DNA of 64,000 bases from Sinorhizobium terangae (GCF_009601505.1 NZ_WITC01000023.1:1-64000); one strand, 5' to 3'; numbered from the stretch's first letter, positions 42,243-50,948 are shown. The notes: generated by a model not told the origin, from the sequence alone. A program made the numbers and translations.

Positions 42243-43058
42243 ATGGCACCCCCACGTCCATATTGGAAAGGCTATCTCAAGCTCTCGCTCGTCACCTGCC
42301 CTGTTTCGATGATGCCGGCGACCAGTGAGTCGGAGAAGGTCCGCTTTCACACCCTGAACCGGAAAACGAACAATCGCGTCGTCTCCAGATACGTCGACGC
42401 CGAGACCGGCAAGGTAGTCGATGAAGAAGACGAGGCGAAGGGGTACGAACGCGGCGAAAACGAGTTCCTGGTGATCGAGGACGAGGAACTGGAGAGTGTC
42501 GCGCTCGAAAGCGCCCGGACCATCGACATCGAAAAGTTCGTGCCGCGCAACACGATCGAATGGGTCTGGCTGGAAAAACCCCACTACCTGTCGCCGTCGG
42601 ATGAGGTCGGCCACGAGGCGTTCAGCGTCATCCGCGACGCGATGGAAGCCGAGAAGGTCGTGGGCATATCCAGACTTGTCATTGGTCGGCGCGAGCGAGC
42701 TGTAATGTTGGAGCCACGCGGCAAAGGTATCGTCGTGTGGACTCTCCGTTATGGCGACGAGGTGAGGAAGCCGGAAAACTATTTTGACGACATCAGCGAC
42801 GGCGACAATGATCCCAAGCTGATGAGCCTCGTTACATCGCTGATCGACGAACGGAGCAAACCCTGGAACCCGGACATGGTCCAGGATCCGGTACAGGAAA
42901 AACTCAAGGAGATAATCGAGAGCAAGCGCAAGTCAGCCAAGAAGGGCGCCAAGCCGAAAGGCAAGGATGAAGAGCCTGCCTACACCGGCAACGTGATCGA
43001 CCTGATGTCGGCTCTGAAGAAGAGCCTCGAAAAGAAGTCGGGCGGCAAGAGTAAATAG
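42243..43058 (+). CDS. ku: Ku DNA-end-binding protein (second of pair)
   Basis: A 271-residue Ku starting MAPPRPYWKGYLKLSLVTCP after GAGGTGAACG. Core motifs match the first copy (FHTLNRKTNNRVVSRYVDAE, KGYERGENEFLVIEDEELES, IEWVWLEKPHYLSPSDEVGH). The tail is shorter and Lys-rich. Adjacent ku genes of this kind in Sinorhizobium are thought to act as a heterodimer. No intact ligD lies in the window; the ligase copies present are broken. Confidence 0.95.
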   Translation: MAPPRPYWKGYLKLSLVTCPVSMMPATSESEKVRFHTLNRKTNNRVVSRYVDAETGKVVDEEDEAKGYERGENEFLVIEDEELESVALESARTIDIEKFVPRNTIEWVWLEKPHYLSPSDEVGHEAFSVIRDAMEAEKVVGISRLVIGRRERAVMLEPRGKGIVVWTLRYGDEVRKPENYFDDISDGDNDPKLMSLVTSLIDERSKPWNPDMVQDPVQEKLKEIIESKRKSAKKGAKPKGKDEEPAYTGNVIDLMSALKKSLEKKSGGKSK

Positions 43059-43244
43059 GAGTTGGGACAACGAATTGGCGGGTTGGACCGGGCTCTGTCG
43101 GTAAGTTGCGACGGCCGCCAGTCGTGTGGGGACTGAAAACGAGGTGGGCCTATGCGGCCCCTCGCCGTTGATCCCTGTCTGACGGCGGCATGAACGCAAG
43201 AACACGATGGAGACCGTCCGCGACGATCTTCGGACGATGCTGCG

Positions 43245-43345
43245 TTGTAGATTCTGACAACGCCGGAGGAGATTGAACCGTGGCTAACAGCGGATTGGCA
43301 GCAGGCGCGCACCCTTCAACGGCCGTTGTCGGTTGACGCCATGAC
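43245..43345 (+). pseudogene. SRAP/YedK peptidase C-terminal fragment
   Basis: A plus-strand frame reads ILTTPEEIEPWLTADWQQAR then TLQRPLSVDA. The VILTTPEE.E.WL.ADW..A..LQRPL pattern is the end of SOS-response-associated peptidases, which protect abasic sites in single-stranded DNA. The catalytic Cys domain is absent and the normal end is replaced. A relic only. Confidence 0.65.
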
Positions 43346-43638
43346 ACTTTTGCCCGTTGAAGGGGAGCAGCAGGCATTTCTACTCTACCTACCCACTGCG
43401 TCACAAACAAAAGGCCCGGCGACCGGAAGTCTGCCGAGCCCGGTTACAGCGATCGCTCTGCTTGAGACATCGGCCGCTGGGACTTCGCCCGGTCTAAAGG
43501 TGATGTCGCTGGTGGCCTGATCCCTCGCGAGGCATGTTCCCTCATGTAACCGCCAGCAATATTGCCATAGCCACAACGGGTTAAGAAGTGGGACTTAGGT
43601 CCGATGCGCTCCCCAAAGGTCCCATTCACTTTCGAGCG
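43346..43638. other. Gap with no supported gene
   Basis: No coding or RNA signal stood out beyond a GGCCCGGCGACC..GGTTACAG stretch that may fold. Confidence 0.4.
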
Positions 43639-43639
43639 G

Positions 43640-43664
43640 GGAACCACGCAAGGGGCACGGCATT
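43640..43664 (+). promoter_or_regulatory. RpoE2/EcfG-type promoter for the 43739 frame
   Basis: GGAAC (43640-43644), 18 bases, TT (43663-43664), 75 bases before the ATG. Confidence 0.45.
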
Positions 43665-43738
43665 TGGAATCTGTCGCTGTTAGCGATCCGAGGCCCATTG
43701 CGATGGTTGGGGGTTCGGCGAGGGACAGGAGGACCGCA

Positions 43739-43966
43739 ATGTCCAAGCGCTCAGCAAGAAAAATTTCGCCAACGAAAGAGACCGAAGCCGTCCTTGTGGA
43801 GTAGGTCGTTTATGACTGGTGCAAAGTGCATCGAGTGGACCCTAAGAGCCATTTGGCAGTAATGCAGGGGCTGAGGGTTCTCTACATGATCCGCGAGTTT
43901 GATATGACGGATAAAGAGAAGCTTCTGGAGGAACTGCTGGACAGCGACGGACCTCGTGCTTCTTAG
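43739..43966 (+). pseudogene. Small orphan gene with in-frame amber stop
   Basis: ATG at 43739 after AGGAGG opens MSKRSARKISPTKETEAVLV, then E and TAG (43802-43804). The same frame goes on with VVYDWCKVHRVDPKSHLAVM and QGLRVLYMIREFDMTDKEKL to a stop at 43964-43966. Both halves look like one 75-residue helical protein. The TAG is probably a nonsense change from a Trp, Gln or Glu codon. Family unknown. Confidence 0.55.
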
Positions 43967-44059
43967 GCTAGCTCAGACTTCCCTGAAAGTCAGCAGAGAG
44001 CAACGCCCCAACTCGCCGGCGTGGCTCTATCTCTGTTCGCAATGACCGCACGTTCTATT

Positions 44060-44229
44060 TCTTCGCCAGATAATTCCATCACCTTCTCGCGGCTACGGCC
44101 CGCGTCACGGATCGCTTACAGCGCCTTCTGTCGCGTTACCTTCGCCGTCTTCATCAGATAGGCGACCTCATGCTCTTGCGTGGATACTCGTGAACGGTCG
44201 CAGCCTTCTTTCTTCGGATGGTCTGCCAT
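44060..44229 (-). pseudogene. DUF3606 protein with premature stop
   Basis: From ATG at 44229 the minus strand reads MADHPKKEGCDRSRVSTQEH, EVAYLMKTAKVTRQKAL, then TAA (44116-44118) where a Glu codon is expected, then AIRDAGRSREKVMEL. The pattern DRSR.S..E..EV.Y....V....L..AI...G.S...V is DUF3606. About 55 residues in intact form. A second, more damaged copy is at 39781. Confidence 0.65.
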
Positions 44230-44351
44230 TGGTTTATCTTCCGTCGTCTGAAGAATAGGAGCCGTTTCGGCTGCGGCAAGGCCGGGAATCGTTGAGATGC
44301 CAAGCCTAGCGAGCTTAGAGAGCTGTCATGCCGTTTTGCCCCTGGCTGCGC

Positions 44352-44377
44352 GGAACCAAGGTCACTGCCCGGAAGTT
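44352..44377 (+). promoter_or_regulatory. Possible RpoE2/EcfG-type promoter for the 44405 gene
   Basis: GGAAC (44352-44356), 19 bases, TT (44376-44377), 28 bases before the ATG. Confidence 0.45.
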
Positions 44378-44404
44378 TTTGCTTCATCCAACGGGAGCAG
44401 CGCC

Positions 44405-44767
44405 ATGGCAAAGCTAGAGTATGAGATAGTAGAGCACGACGGCGGGTGGGCGTACAAAGTCGATGACGTCTTTTCTGAAACCTTCCCAAGCCACGCCGAT
44501 GCCCTTGCCGCAGCGGAAATTGCGGCAGGTCAGCATGAGCTTCCAGGTTCTACAGAAAATATCGAATTCCAGGACGCTGCTGGTAGCTGGCATGAAGAAG
44601 TCGCCTCGGGCCTCGATCGACCACGTACTGAAGTCGTCGATACGCCGGCCCTGCGTTACGCCGAACGCCGAACCCGCGTGCATCGCGGGACTTTCGGTAC
44701 GTTTATGCTGCTTGCCGGAATTGGCTTTGCGGTTGGATACCTCCTTCGTCCTGCCCAACGGCGTTAG
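44405..44767 (+). CDS. DUF2188-type protein with C-terminal membrane helix
   Basis: A 120-residue protein with a DUF2188 domain at residues 1-60 (YEIVEHDGGWAYKVDDVFSE, SHADALAAAEIAAGQHE) and a C-terminal helix (FMLLAGIGFAVGYLLRP, about 99-115) that should anchor it in the inner membrane with the domain in the cytoplasm. GGAG precedes the ATG. Stress-type promoter upstream. Known members are small stress-linked proteins of unknown mechanism. Confidence 0.8.
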   Translation: MAKLEYEIVEHDGGWAYKVDDVFSETFPSHADALAAAEIAAGQHELPGSTENIEFQDAAGSWHEEVASGLDRPRTEVVDTPALRYAERRTRVHRGTFGTFMLLAGIGFAVGYLLRPAQRR

Positions 44768-44779
44768 CTCGCTCCACCC

Positions 44780-44987
44780 TCGACCTCTTGACGATCTGCG
44801 GATGAGTCTGGCGGCCAACGAACTTAAGAAGAAACCAGCAATAAGCACTGAAGCGGTGGCCGAGACGGTGGGATATCAATCCATTTCCGCATTCCGGCAT
44901 GTGTTCACTGATGACGCCGGGAGAATGGCGCCGACTGGCCAACAAGGGCGAGTAATCGTGCGACATAGATTCATGCGCGCAGCTTGA
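44780..44987 (+). pseudogene. AraC-type regulator, C-terminal fragment
   Basis: A plus-strand frame shows MSLAANELKKKPAISTEAVA then ETVGYQSISAFRHVFTDDAG, the last half of an AraC helix-turn-helix pair, where VA..VGY.S.SAF...F is diagnostic. The preceding helix, the effector domain and a start are missing, and the G-x-x-P end is changed. A remnant. Confidence 0.65.
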
Positions 44988-45157
44988 TCCTTTCGCGCAT
45001 CATATTGAGCTGATCCAGTCTCGATATTTGCACCCCCCAGCCGTAAATTGGGTTCCGTAATCACTTGATGAAGGAGCCACCCGATGAACTGGATCAGTAT
45101 CGCCGCCAACCAACCCGCAACCGGCGTCACCGCCGGACCGTAACATGAGGCCTTCAG

Positions 45158-45625
45158 ATGATTTTACCAACCAGCACGCTTCGCCAGATCGGCGACAGGA
45201 TCATTGACAAATCAGCATCGCCCGACGACAGCGCCGTTCGAGAATGGCTCGGACCGGAGGCATTCAGGTATTGGGCCGAACTGCGGAATTGGATCGACGA
45301 ATCCTATCCTGAAGTTTTCGCGCCGGACTGGCTCTATGGTGGCAAGAACCGCGGCTGGTCCTTGCGCTACAAGAAAACCAAGGCGTTCACCACCTTGGTG
45401 CCGGAATACCGGCGGTTTTCGGCTGTCGTGGTCATGGGCGGAGCAGAACGAGAAAAGTTTGAGCAGCGGCGTTATGTCTGGCGCCCGCAACTGGTCAAAC
45501 TCTACGATGAAGCCAAAACATACATCGACGGGAAATGGCTGACCCTTGCCATCTCATCGGCAGATGATCTGCACGATGTATCCGAGCTTCTGGCGATGAA
45601 GCGCCCGTCACCATCGCGCGGTTGA
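45158..45625 (+). CDS. DUF3788 family protein
   Basis: A 155-residue soluble protein, MILPTSTLRQIGDRIIDKSA at the start, with the family core AFRYWAELRNWIDESYPEVF, GWSLRYKKTKAFTTLVPEYR and FSAVVVMGGAEREKFEQRR, and the closing DDLHDVSELLAMKRPS. Length and motifs agree with DUF3788, a YdhG/SRPBCC-like small domain of unknown activity often near regulators of the AraC or MerR type; here an AraC remnant lies upstream. Confidence 0.85.
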   Translation: MILPTSTLRQIGDRIIDKSASPDDSAVREWLGPEAFRYWAELRNWIDESYPEVFAPDWLYGGKNRGWSLRYKKTKAFTTLVPEYRRFSAVVVMGGAEREKFEQRRYVWRPQLVKLYDEAKTYIDGKWLTLAISSADDLHDVSELLAMKRPSPSRG

Positions 45626-45816
45626 CTGTCACAGAAATCCTGGATTCGCGGTGCGGCGACTCCACGGAACGCGAGCGTCGATCTCACGACATCGCACACC
45701 AAGTCGCGATCAAGGTCGTCGCGGTAGCGAACCGATCGCCATATTCGTGCGGGATCGAAGGCTTTCCGCGCCTGTAATTTACACTGAACCAACGAATGTC
45801 TGAGGAGATTAATCCC

Positions 45817-46734
45817 ATGAAAGCGATCGTAGCAACTGATCAAGCCGCGGGAACGGCCGGCATCAAGCTCGTGGAGCGGCCGGAACCGCAGGCGGCGATA
45901 AACGATGTCATCGTTGAAATTCATGCGTCGGGGTTCGTCCCGACCGAACTGACCTGGCCCTCCACCTGGGCCGATCGCGTCGGTCGCGGGCGAACACCAT
46001 CGATTCCCGGGCATGAGCTGGCCGGGGTGGTCACCGCTCTAGGCTATGGTACGACGGGACTGTCGGTGGGGCAGCGTGTGTTCGGCCTCACGGACTGGTA
46101 TCGCGACGGCACCCTGGCGGAGTATGTGGCTGTCGAGGCGCGCAACCTCGCACCGCTGCCGGGCGAGGTCGACTTTACGGTTGGAGCGAGCCTGCCGATC
46201 TCGGGCCTGACCGCATGGCAGGGACTGTTTCAGCACGGCCGCCTTCAAGCCGGCCAGAGCATCCTTGTACATGGTGCCGCCGGCGCAGTTGGCTCGATAG
46301 TAGTGCAGCTAGCGCGCGAGTTTGGCGCCTACGTCATTGGCACCGGACGCTCCGCCGACCGTCAGAAGGCACTCGAGTTCGGCGTGCAGGAGTTCCTGGA
46401 TCTTGAAAACGATGTCCTCGAAGACGTGGGCGGCGTCGATCTGGTGTTCGATGTCATCGGCGGCGACATCGGGAACCGGTCCGCATGCCTGACACGAGCC
46501 GGAGGAACGCTGGTCTCTATCGTTGGCCCAGTCGAGGCGCGGCCCACCGACGGTCTGGCGATCGACTTCGTCGTCGAATCCGATCGTGCCCAACTGGGCG
46601 AAATCGTCCAGCGGGTACGGGACGGACGCCTACGGACGAACATCGGCAACGTCTCTAGACTCGATAACGCCATCGCCGCCTTCAACTCAACCGAGCGACG
46701 CACCGGGAAGACCATCATTCACATTCATCTATGA
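45817..46734 (+). CDS. NADPH:quinone oxidoreductase, zinc-independent MDR family
   Basis: A 305-residue medium-chain reductase. Start MKAIVATDQAAGTAGIKLVE at 45817 follows GAGGAG. It has the GroES-like N-terminal domain (PSIPGHELAGVVTALGYGTT, VGQRVFGLTDWYRDGTLAEY) and the Rossmann part ILVHGAAGAVGSIVVQLARE with ATGRS-like GTGRSADRQKALE. No structural zinc Cys cluster. It probably reduces quinones or enones with NADPH. Single gene. Confidence 0.9.
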   Translation: MKAIVATDQAAGTAGIKLVERPEPQAAINDVIVEIHASGFVPTELTWPSTWADRVGRGRTPSIPGHELAGVVTALGYGTTGLSVGQRVFGLTDWYRDGTLAEYVAVEARNLAPLPGEVDFTVGASLPISGLTAWQGLFQHGRLQAGQSILVHGAAGAVGSIVVQLAREFGAYVIGTGRSADRQKALEFGVQEFLDLENDVLEDVGGVDLVFDVIGGDIGNRSACLTRAGGTLVSIVGPVEARPTDGLAIDFVVESDRAQLGEIVQRVRDGRLRTNIGNVSRLDNAIAAFNSTERRTGKTIIHIHL

Positions 46735-46955
46735 GAGACTTCGGGGATCTACACATCGAGCCATCGAATGGCGAACGCGGTCCTCGACTTGAGTCTTGAT
46801 GGCCGGAGCAACACTCCGGCCGACACGCTAGCGAAATGCCTCTGGGACGCCCGCAGCTACGGGGCGGCCGCAACCGTGCTCTTGAGCGGATACGAACTGC
46901 AGACCAGGGATTTCAACAAAGCCGGTGTTGAGCCGGCCCTGAGAGCTTCGGCTAT

Positions 46956-46973
46956 TTTCGTTTATTTCGTTTA
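46956..46973 (+). promoter_or_regulatory. Tandem TTTCGTTTA repeat upstream of the HTH antitoxin-like gene
   Basis: Two head-to-tail copies of TTTCGTTTA (46956-46964 and 46965-46973) lie 56 bases before the start at 47029, in an AT-rich stretch that could include the promoter. A self-binding site is likely. Confidence 0.45.
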
Positions 46974-47028
46974 TTGCGTCTGCTTCGAATATAGCGTAGA
47001 AATGGGTTTCAAATGGCGGGTTAGCAAA

Positions 47029-47487
47029 ATGACAGTTTCAGCAGCAGCCCAGGAACTGGGCGGGCGCCTGCCGTCGGCCTCCGAAAAGGCTGCCGCGAAC
47101 CATCTGCGGAAGATACTGGCGGCTCATGCTACCGGCGACGCAAAATTGCGCGTGCTCGACGATGAGACGCAGCAGCCAACGGAGATTACCCTCACCCCAG
47201 CGCTGTCCGGTCTCCTGATGGAGCTGTTGCGTCATATCGGCAAAGGTGACGCGGTAACGCTCGTCCCCGTCAGCAAGATGCTGACGACCCAACAAGCGGC
47301 GGATGTTCTCAATGTATCGCGGCCATTCCTGATTTCCCTCCTCGATAAGGGCGAGATCGAGTACTCGCTTGTTGGTCGACATCGAAGGATTCAGGCCGAT
47401 CATCTGTTCAAATACAAGAAGGAACGCGACGAGAAGCGGAGTAAGGCCCTTTCAGATCTTGCCGAGTTGGACGCGGAGCATCTGTAA
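47029..47487 (+). CDS. Excisionase-type HTH protein, antitoxin of a PIN toxin pair
   Basis: A 152-residue protein starting MTVSAAAQELGGRLPSASEK. The C-terminal half has an excisionase-type helix-turn-helix (MLTTQQAADVLNVSRPFLIS, LLDKGEIEYSLVGRHRRIQA). The next gene is a PIN-domain protein of the kind paired with this antitoxin. ATG at 47029 is preferred over the upstream in-frame ATGs, which lie in the promoter area. It should bind its own promoter and the PIN partner. Confidence 0.8.
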   Translation: MTVSAAAQELGGRLPSASEKAAANHLRKILAAHATGDAKLRVLDDETQQPTEITLTPALSGLLMELLRHIGKGDAVTLVPVSKMLTTQQAADVLNVSRPFLISLLDKGEIEYSLVGRHRRIQADHLFKYKKERDEKRSKALSDLAELDAEHL

Positions 47488-48129
47488 GCTTATTCGCTAA
47501 TCGCTTCACCGCCTTCGTAGACGCCTGCACGCTCGCAAGTGCACTAAAGCGAAACTTGCTGCTGACTCTTGCGGAAGCGGAATTTTTCCGCCTCCGCTGG
47601 TCCGTAATTATTCTTGATGAGACCCAGAAGGCCATCGAGAAGATCCTGGCCGATAAGGACGTCGCCGACGCCACCGTACGTGCATCGCGCGCAAGAGAAA
47701 GCATGGAGGCTGCATTCGAGGAAGCGATGGTCGTTGATTTTGATCAGTTTCTCTCCGCTTGCGAGGGTCTCCCCGACGAAAACGACGCGCATGTAGTTGC
47801 CGCTGCTCTGAAGACGAAAGGCCGCTGTAATCGTGACCGATAATCTGAGAGACTTCCCCGAGGAATTGCTCCGCCGGTTGAACCTTGAAGCGCGATCGGC
47901 CGATGCCTTTATCGGTGATACAATTGCCTTGGATACCGGCAGAGCGGTAGCAGCGATCAGGCGCATGAGAGAGCGCTTCAGGAAGCCGGAAAAAACCGCC
48001 GATGTCCTTCTTTTTGGATATGGAGGCAAACGGCCTTACGGAAATGTCGACCGCTGTTTGCTCCTGCTGGCGCCCGCCTTGAGGTCACCAACGCGGGACG
48101 CTTACGTTCTAAGGATAAATCTTGCATAG
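47480..48129 (+). pseudogene. PIN-domain ribonuclease toxin, frameshifted
   Basis: The frame from about 47484 reads SLFANRFTAFVDACTLASAL (first Asp of the PIN site) to DENDAHVVAAALKTK, shifts near 47820 to AAVIVTDNLRDFPEELLRRL, and shifts again near 48010, where VLLFGYGGKRP replaces the expected LLLDMEANG. No ATG, GTG or TTG start is seen in the first frame near the antitoxin's stop. The acidic residues of the PIN site are still readable. The toxin is probably dead while its antitoxin is intact, a usual end state. Confidence 0.8.
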
Positions 48130-48135
48130 ACGAGT

Positions 48136-48243
48136 AGAGCTGCAGAGGGTGTCGGTCCCTGCGGCTCCGGTCGCGAGGTATTTTTCGCTTAGCCGGGGGC
48201 TCAGTCGCCCTGTTCCATCCAAGGGAACTGCTTCGAACGTCGC
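48136..48243. repeat. Dispersed intergenic repeat, copy B
   Basis: About 108 bases matching 9828-9932 (GAGCTGCAGAGGGTGTCGGT at one end, GGAACNGCTTCGAACGTCGC at the other). It lies directly after the PIN pseudogene. Confidence 0.8.
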
Positions 48244-48444
48244 CTGTAAGTAGCATAGGGGGCGCGGGTGGATTCAAGCGGCGCGGCCACTGATCGGCTC
48301 GCGCAGCTCATTTGGGAGCTCTGACCGCTTTGCCGCCGAGTGGAGACCTCGTGGAGCTTTCAAATCGCATAACCGCGGATGGTTTTGCCCATCTAACAGT
48401 CGAATGGTTTGCAGCTTTGCCGAATCACGTTGGCTCGTTAGAGG

Positions 48445-49062
48445 TTGTACAAGACCACGACGGATACGCTCTTGAAGACCATAGCAATCGACTTCGAAAC
48501 TGCAAACGAACAGCGTGGCAGCGCCTGCTCTGTAGGCCTCGCCTGGATAGAGGATGGGCGGGTGGTGAGGATTGAGGAGCGGTTGATCCGACCGAAGGAC
48601 ATGCGCTTTTCCTCTTTCAATATCGCAGTTCACGGTATCCGGCCCGAGCACGTAGAAGACGCCGGCGAATTTCCCGAGGTGATGGACGAGTTCGCCGATG
48701 ACTTCCGTGGCGCGACCATGATTGCGCATAACGCAGCCTTCGACTTCAGCGTCTGGCGATCATGTCTTGATCTCTACCGACGGAGCTATCCGCAACTGTC
48801 GTATCTGTGCTCGGTCAAGATGGCACAAAAGGTCTGGCCGCATCTCGGATCACATAGGCTCAACATCTTGGCCCGTCATCTCGGCCTGAGTTTTTCTCAT
48901 CACAACGCCTCGGAAGACGCGGCCATCTGCGCCGAGGCGGCGATAGCCATCGCCCGGTCACTAGGCGTTTCGCATATCCGCGACATCCCGATGAAGATCG
49001 GCATGAGGGCCGGCCGATTGTTTTCAGGCGGCTATGCTGCCTGCACCTGCCGAAAGGCCTGA
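48445..49062 (+). CDS. DEDDh 3'-5' exonuclease
   Basis: A DnaQ-like exonuclease of about 196-205 residues. Catalytic acids are in TIAIDFETANEQRGSACSVG (Asp and Glu), MIAHNAAFDFSVW (Asp), and HNASEDAAICAEAA (His and Asp). SVGLAWIEDGRVV and LCSVKMAQKVWPHLGSHRLN are typical of the stand-alone family. The start is unclear: TTG at 48445 or TTG at 48472 (giving MKTIAIDFE); neither has a strong ribosome site. It probably trims single-stranded DNA or RNA. Confidence 0.85.
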   Translation: MYKTTTDTLLKTIAIDFETANEQRGSACSVGLAWIEDGRVVRIEERLIRPKDMRFSSFNIAVHGIRPEHVEDAGEFPEVMDEFADDFRGATMIAHNAAFDFSVWRSCLDLYRRSYPQLSYLCSVKMAQKVWPHLGSHRLNILARHLGLSFSHHNASEDAAICAEAAIAIARSLGVSHIRDIPMKIGMRAGRLFSGGYAACTCRKA

Positions 49063-49221
49063 TCAGGCAAAATCTCTGACGGGATCAACAGATGGGAATT
49101 GAAGACGAGTCGCAGCGGCGCGCTTCGCTCGACCTACACAGGCATAAACGCTTGAACACTCGAGCGCGTCCCCGGAGTCGTCGGGCGAACGGCTGAGTCT
49201 GTACCTTCGGTGCTGGGGTCG

Positions 49222-49410
49222 TTAATCGTCTATCGGCAGGTGGAATCCCCAAGGCAAATTCACCGCCCGCACCGGTTCATAATCTTCAAGCGGCGGGCGT
49301 GTCGCTTCGGCATTCACAGAAAGAGCCGCCAGCACAGCCTTCAGTGCGAGAGGACGATAGTGGTCAACGAGTTCCGACGGCTTGTCTTCGCTGTCAGGAT
49401 TATCCGACAT
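49222..49410 (-). CDS. Small acidic protein, 62 residues
   Basis: ATG at 49410 follows TGGAG on the minus strand; the product is MSDNPDSEDKPSELVDHYRP, LALKAVLAALSVNAEA, then PPLEDYEPVRAVNLPWGFHL and PIDD. A short central helix with an acidic N-terminus. Conserved-looking rhizobial orphan; no known domain. Confidence 0.55.
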   Translation of the reverse strand: MSDNPDSEDKPSELVDHYRPLALKAVLAALSVNAEATRPPLEDYEPVRAVNLPWGFHLPIDD

Positions 49411-49792
49411 CGTGTTCTCCACGTCAGTTGCTAACTGTTTCCGGGTTTGAAAAGGGCACCAATTGACCGAGAGCGTCAACAATAGGGATCTTGTCCCGCC
49501 AGCATACGTGCGAGCATATGGCTGATACGGTCCTGCGCGCCGTAGGAAGGAGTAGAGGGTACGAAATCGCATGTTTCGAGTGGGCAGCCGTCAGGTCGCC
49601 CGATGAGGAAGCGGTGAGATGGCGGCCGGATTTGTGGCGCCGGGAGAATGCTAGCACGCAATCAAGGGGCCACATGTCACCGGACCGCAGTAGCGATGAG
49701 GCGAATGTGCTGCTGACGAACGCAGCCTCATGTCATCCAGGCTCTGCGCCCACCTTCAATCGACTTGTTTCGGGACTTGAAGCCTTGAGGTC

Positions 49793-49818
49793 GGAACATC
49801 GCCCCCGCCGCTCACGTT
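49793..49818 (+). promoter_or_regulatory. Possible RpoE2/EcfG-type promoter for the ROK gene
   Basis: GGAAC (49793-49797), 19 bases, TT (49817-49818) in CGTT context, 51 bases before the ATG. Confidence 0.5.
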
Positions 49819-49868
49819 TATCACTCACTCCGGTCCAGTTCAGGTGAAGCGTCATACGGGAGGGTTGC

Positions 49869-50948
49869 GTGGGCAGATCCGCGAACGAGAAAGAAAACGG
49901 CGTGCTCCTCACGCATGGTGACGACGATCTGCCGTCAGTCACCGTCGATGACTACAATATCGAACTGCGAAGCTCCGACGGCTTTTTAGGTGACAAGGCC
50001 AACAAATATGCCTTCCAGGAAAAGCTCGAAGCCTGGCGCAAGCGCGTGCGCAAGGGGGGGACCGATCCACTCGGCAAGACGCCAACCGGCAACCTGTCGA
50101 AAAAGGAGATCGATGCCCTTCTCGTTGGCGACGACAAGGAGGCAGCCGCCCTGGTCATGGGAGCGGTTGACGATTTCGCAGACGAACTCGCCACTGTTCT
50201 CGACAGATTGCTGCACCAGAAGAGCTGGAAGAATACGGAACGCGTCGTGGTGGGCGGCGGCTTCAGTGAGCGCGTCGTAGGCGAATTGGCAATAGCCCGC
50301 GCGATGGTGCTGCTGAAGTCCAAGGGCACCGAGATTGAGCTCACGCCGATCGCTCACCACCCCGATGATGCAGGGCTTATCGGCGCCGTGCACCTCATCC
50401 CGTCCTGGATGCTGAAGGGGCACAAGGCGATCCTTGCCATCGATATTGGTGGCACAAATATTCGCGTGGGCATCGTCGAGATGCACCTGAAGGAAGAGGC
50501 GAACCTCTCGAAGGCCAAGGTCTGGAAGTCAGATATTTGGCGGCATGCGGACGACAAGCCCAGCCGGACCACGGCGATTGAACGTCTTATCTCCATGATC
50601 GAAAAACTTATCGACAAGGCGGACAAGGCAGATCTCGACCCGGCCCCCGTCATTGGCGTCGCCTGTCCTGGTTTGATCGACGCCGATGGATCGATCGTGC
50701 GCGGCGGTCAGAACCTGCCGGGCGGCAATTGGGAAAGCGAGCACTTCAATCTGCCCGCCGCGATCAAGGAGGCCATTCCGCAAATCGGCGACGACGAAAC
50801 CTTCGTGATCATGCATAACGACGCCGTCGTCCAGGGCCTTTCGCAGGTATCTTCCATGCAGGATGTCTCCAGTTGGGGAGTTCTGACGATTGGCACCGGC
50901 CTCGGCAACGCCCATTTCACCAACAAGCGTGAACGCGATACCGATTGA
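49869..50948 (+). CDS. ROK-family protein with apparently permuted lobes
   Basis: A 359-residue protein. The parts of a ROK sugar kinase are all there but in a swapped order. Residues about 10-180 match the ROK C-terminal region, ending RVVVGGGFSERVVGELAIAR and HHPDDAGLIGAVHL. From about 187 the ROK N-terminal region begins: ILAIDIGGTNIRVGIVEM (phosphate-binding loop), VIGVACPGLIDADGS, NLPGGNWES, FVIMHNDAVVQGLSQ with the catalytic Asp, and the end WGVLTIGTGLGNAHF. The usual zinc motif CGCxGC is absent. A circular permutation cut after the GTGLGN loop explains this. Substrate unknown; GTG-linked stress promoter upstream. Small membrane protein follows. Confidence 0.85.
   Translation: MGRSANEKENGVLLTHGDDDLPSVTVDDYNIELRSSDGFLGDKANKYAFQEKLEAWRKRVRKGGTDPLGKTPTGNLSKKEIDALLVGDDKEAAALVMGAVDDFADELATVLDRLLHQKSWKNTERVVVGGGFSERVVGELAIARAMVLLKSKGTEIELTPIAHHPDDAGLIGAVHLIPSWMLKGHKAILAIDIGGTNIRVGIVEMHLKEEANLSKAKVWKSDIWRHADDKPSRTTAIERLISMIEKLIDKADKADLDPAPVIGVACPGLIDADGSIVRGGQNLPGGNWESEHFNLPAAIKEAIPQIGDDETFVIMHNDAVVQGLSQVSSMQDVSSWGVLTIGTGLGNAHFTNKRERDTD

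Noticed and set aside
41298-42614. Minus-strand frame of 438 codons over the ku genes
   Set aside because: Antisense of two certain ku genes; Leu/Arg/Ala/Phe composition is the usual antisense pattern.
45084-45143. 19-codon plus-strand frame with an AAGGAG site
   Set aside because: Good ribosome site but too short and without a recognisable design; overlaps a marginal hydrophobic minus-strand frame (44876-45130), and neither could be supported.
47978-48277. Minus-strand frame with SLGWNRA
   Set aside because: Arises from the dispersed repeat; a similar frame arises at the other copy near 9900.
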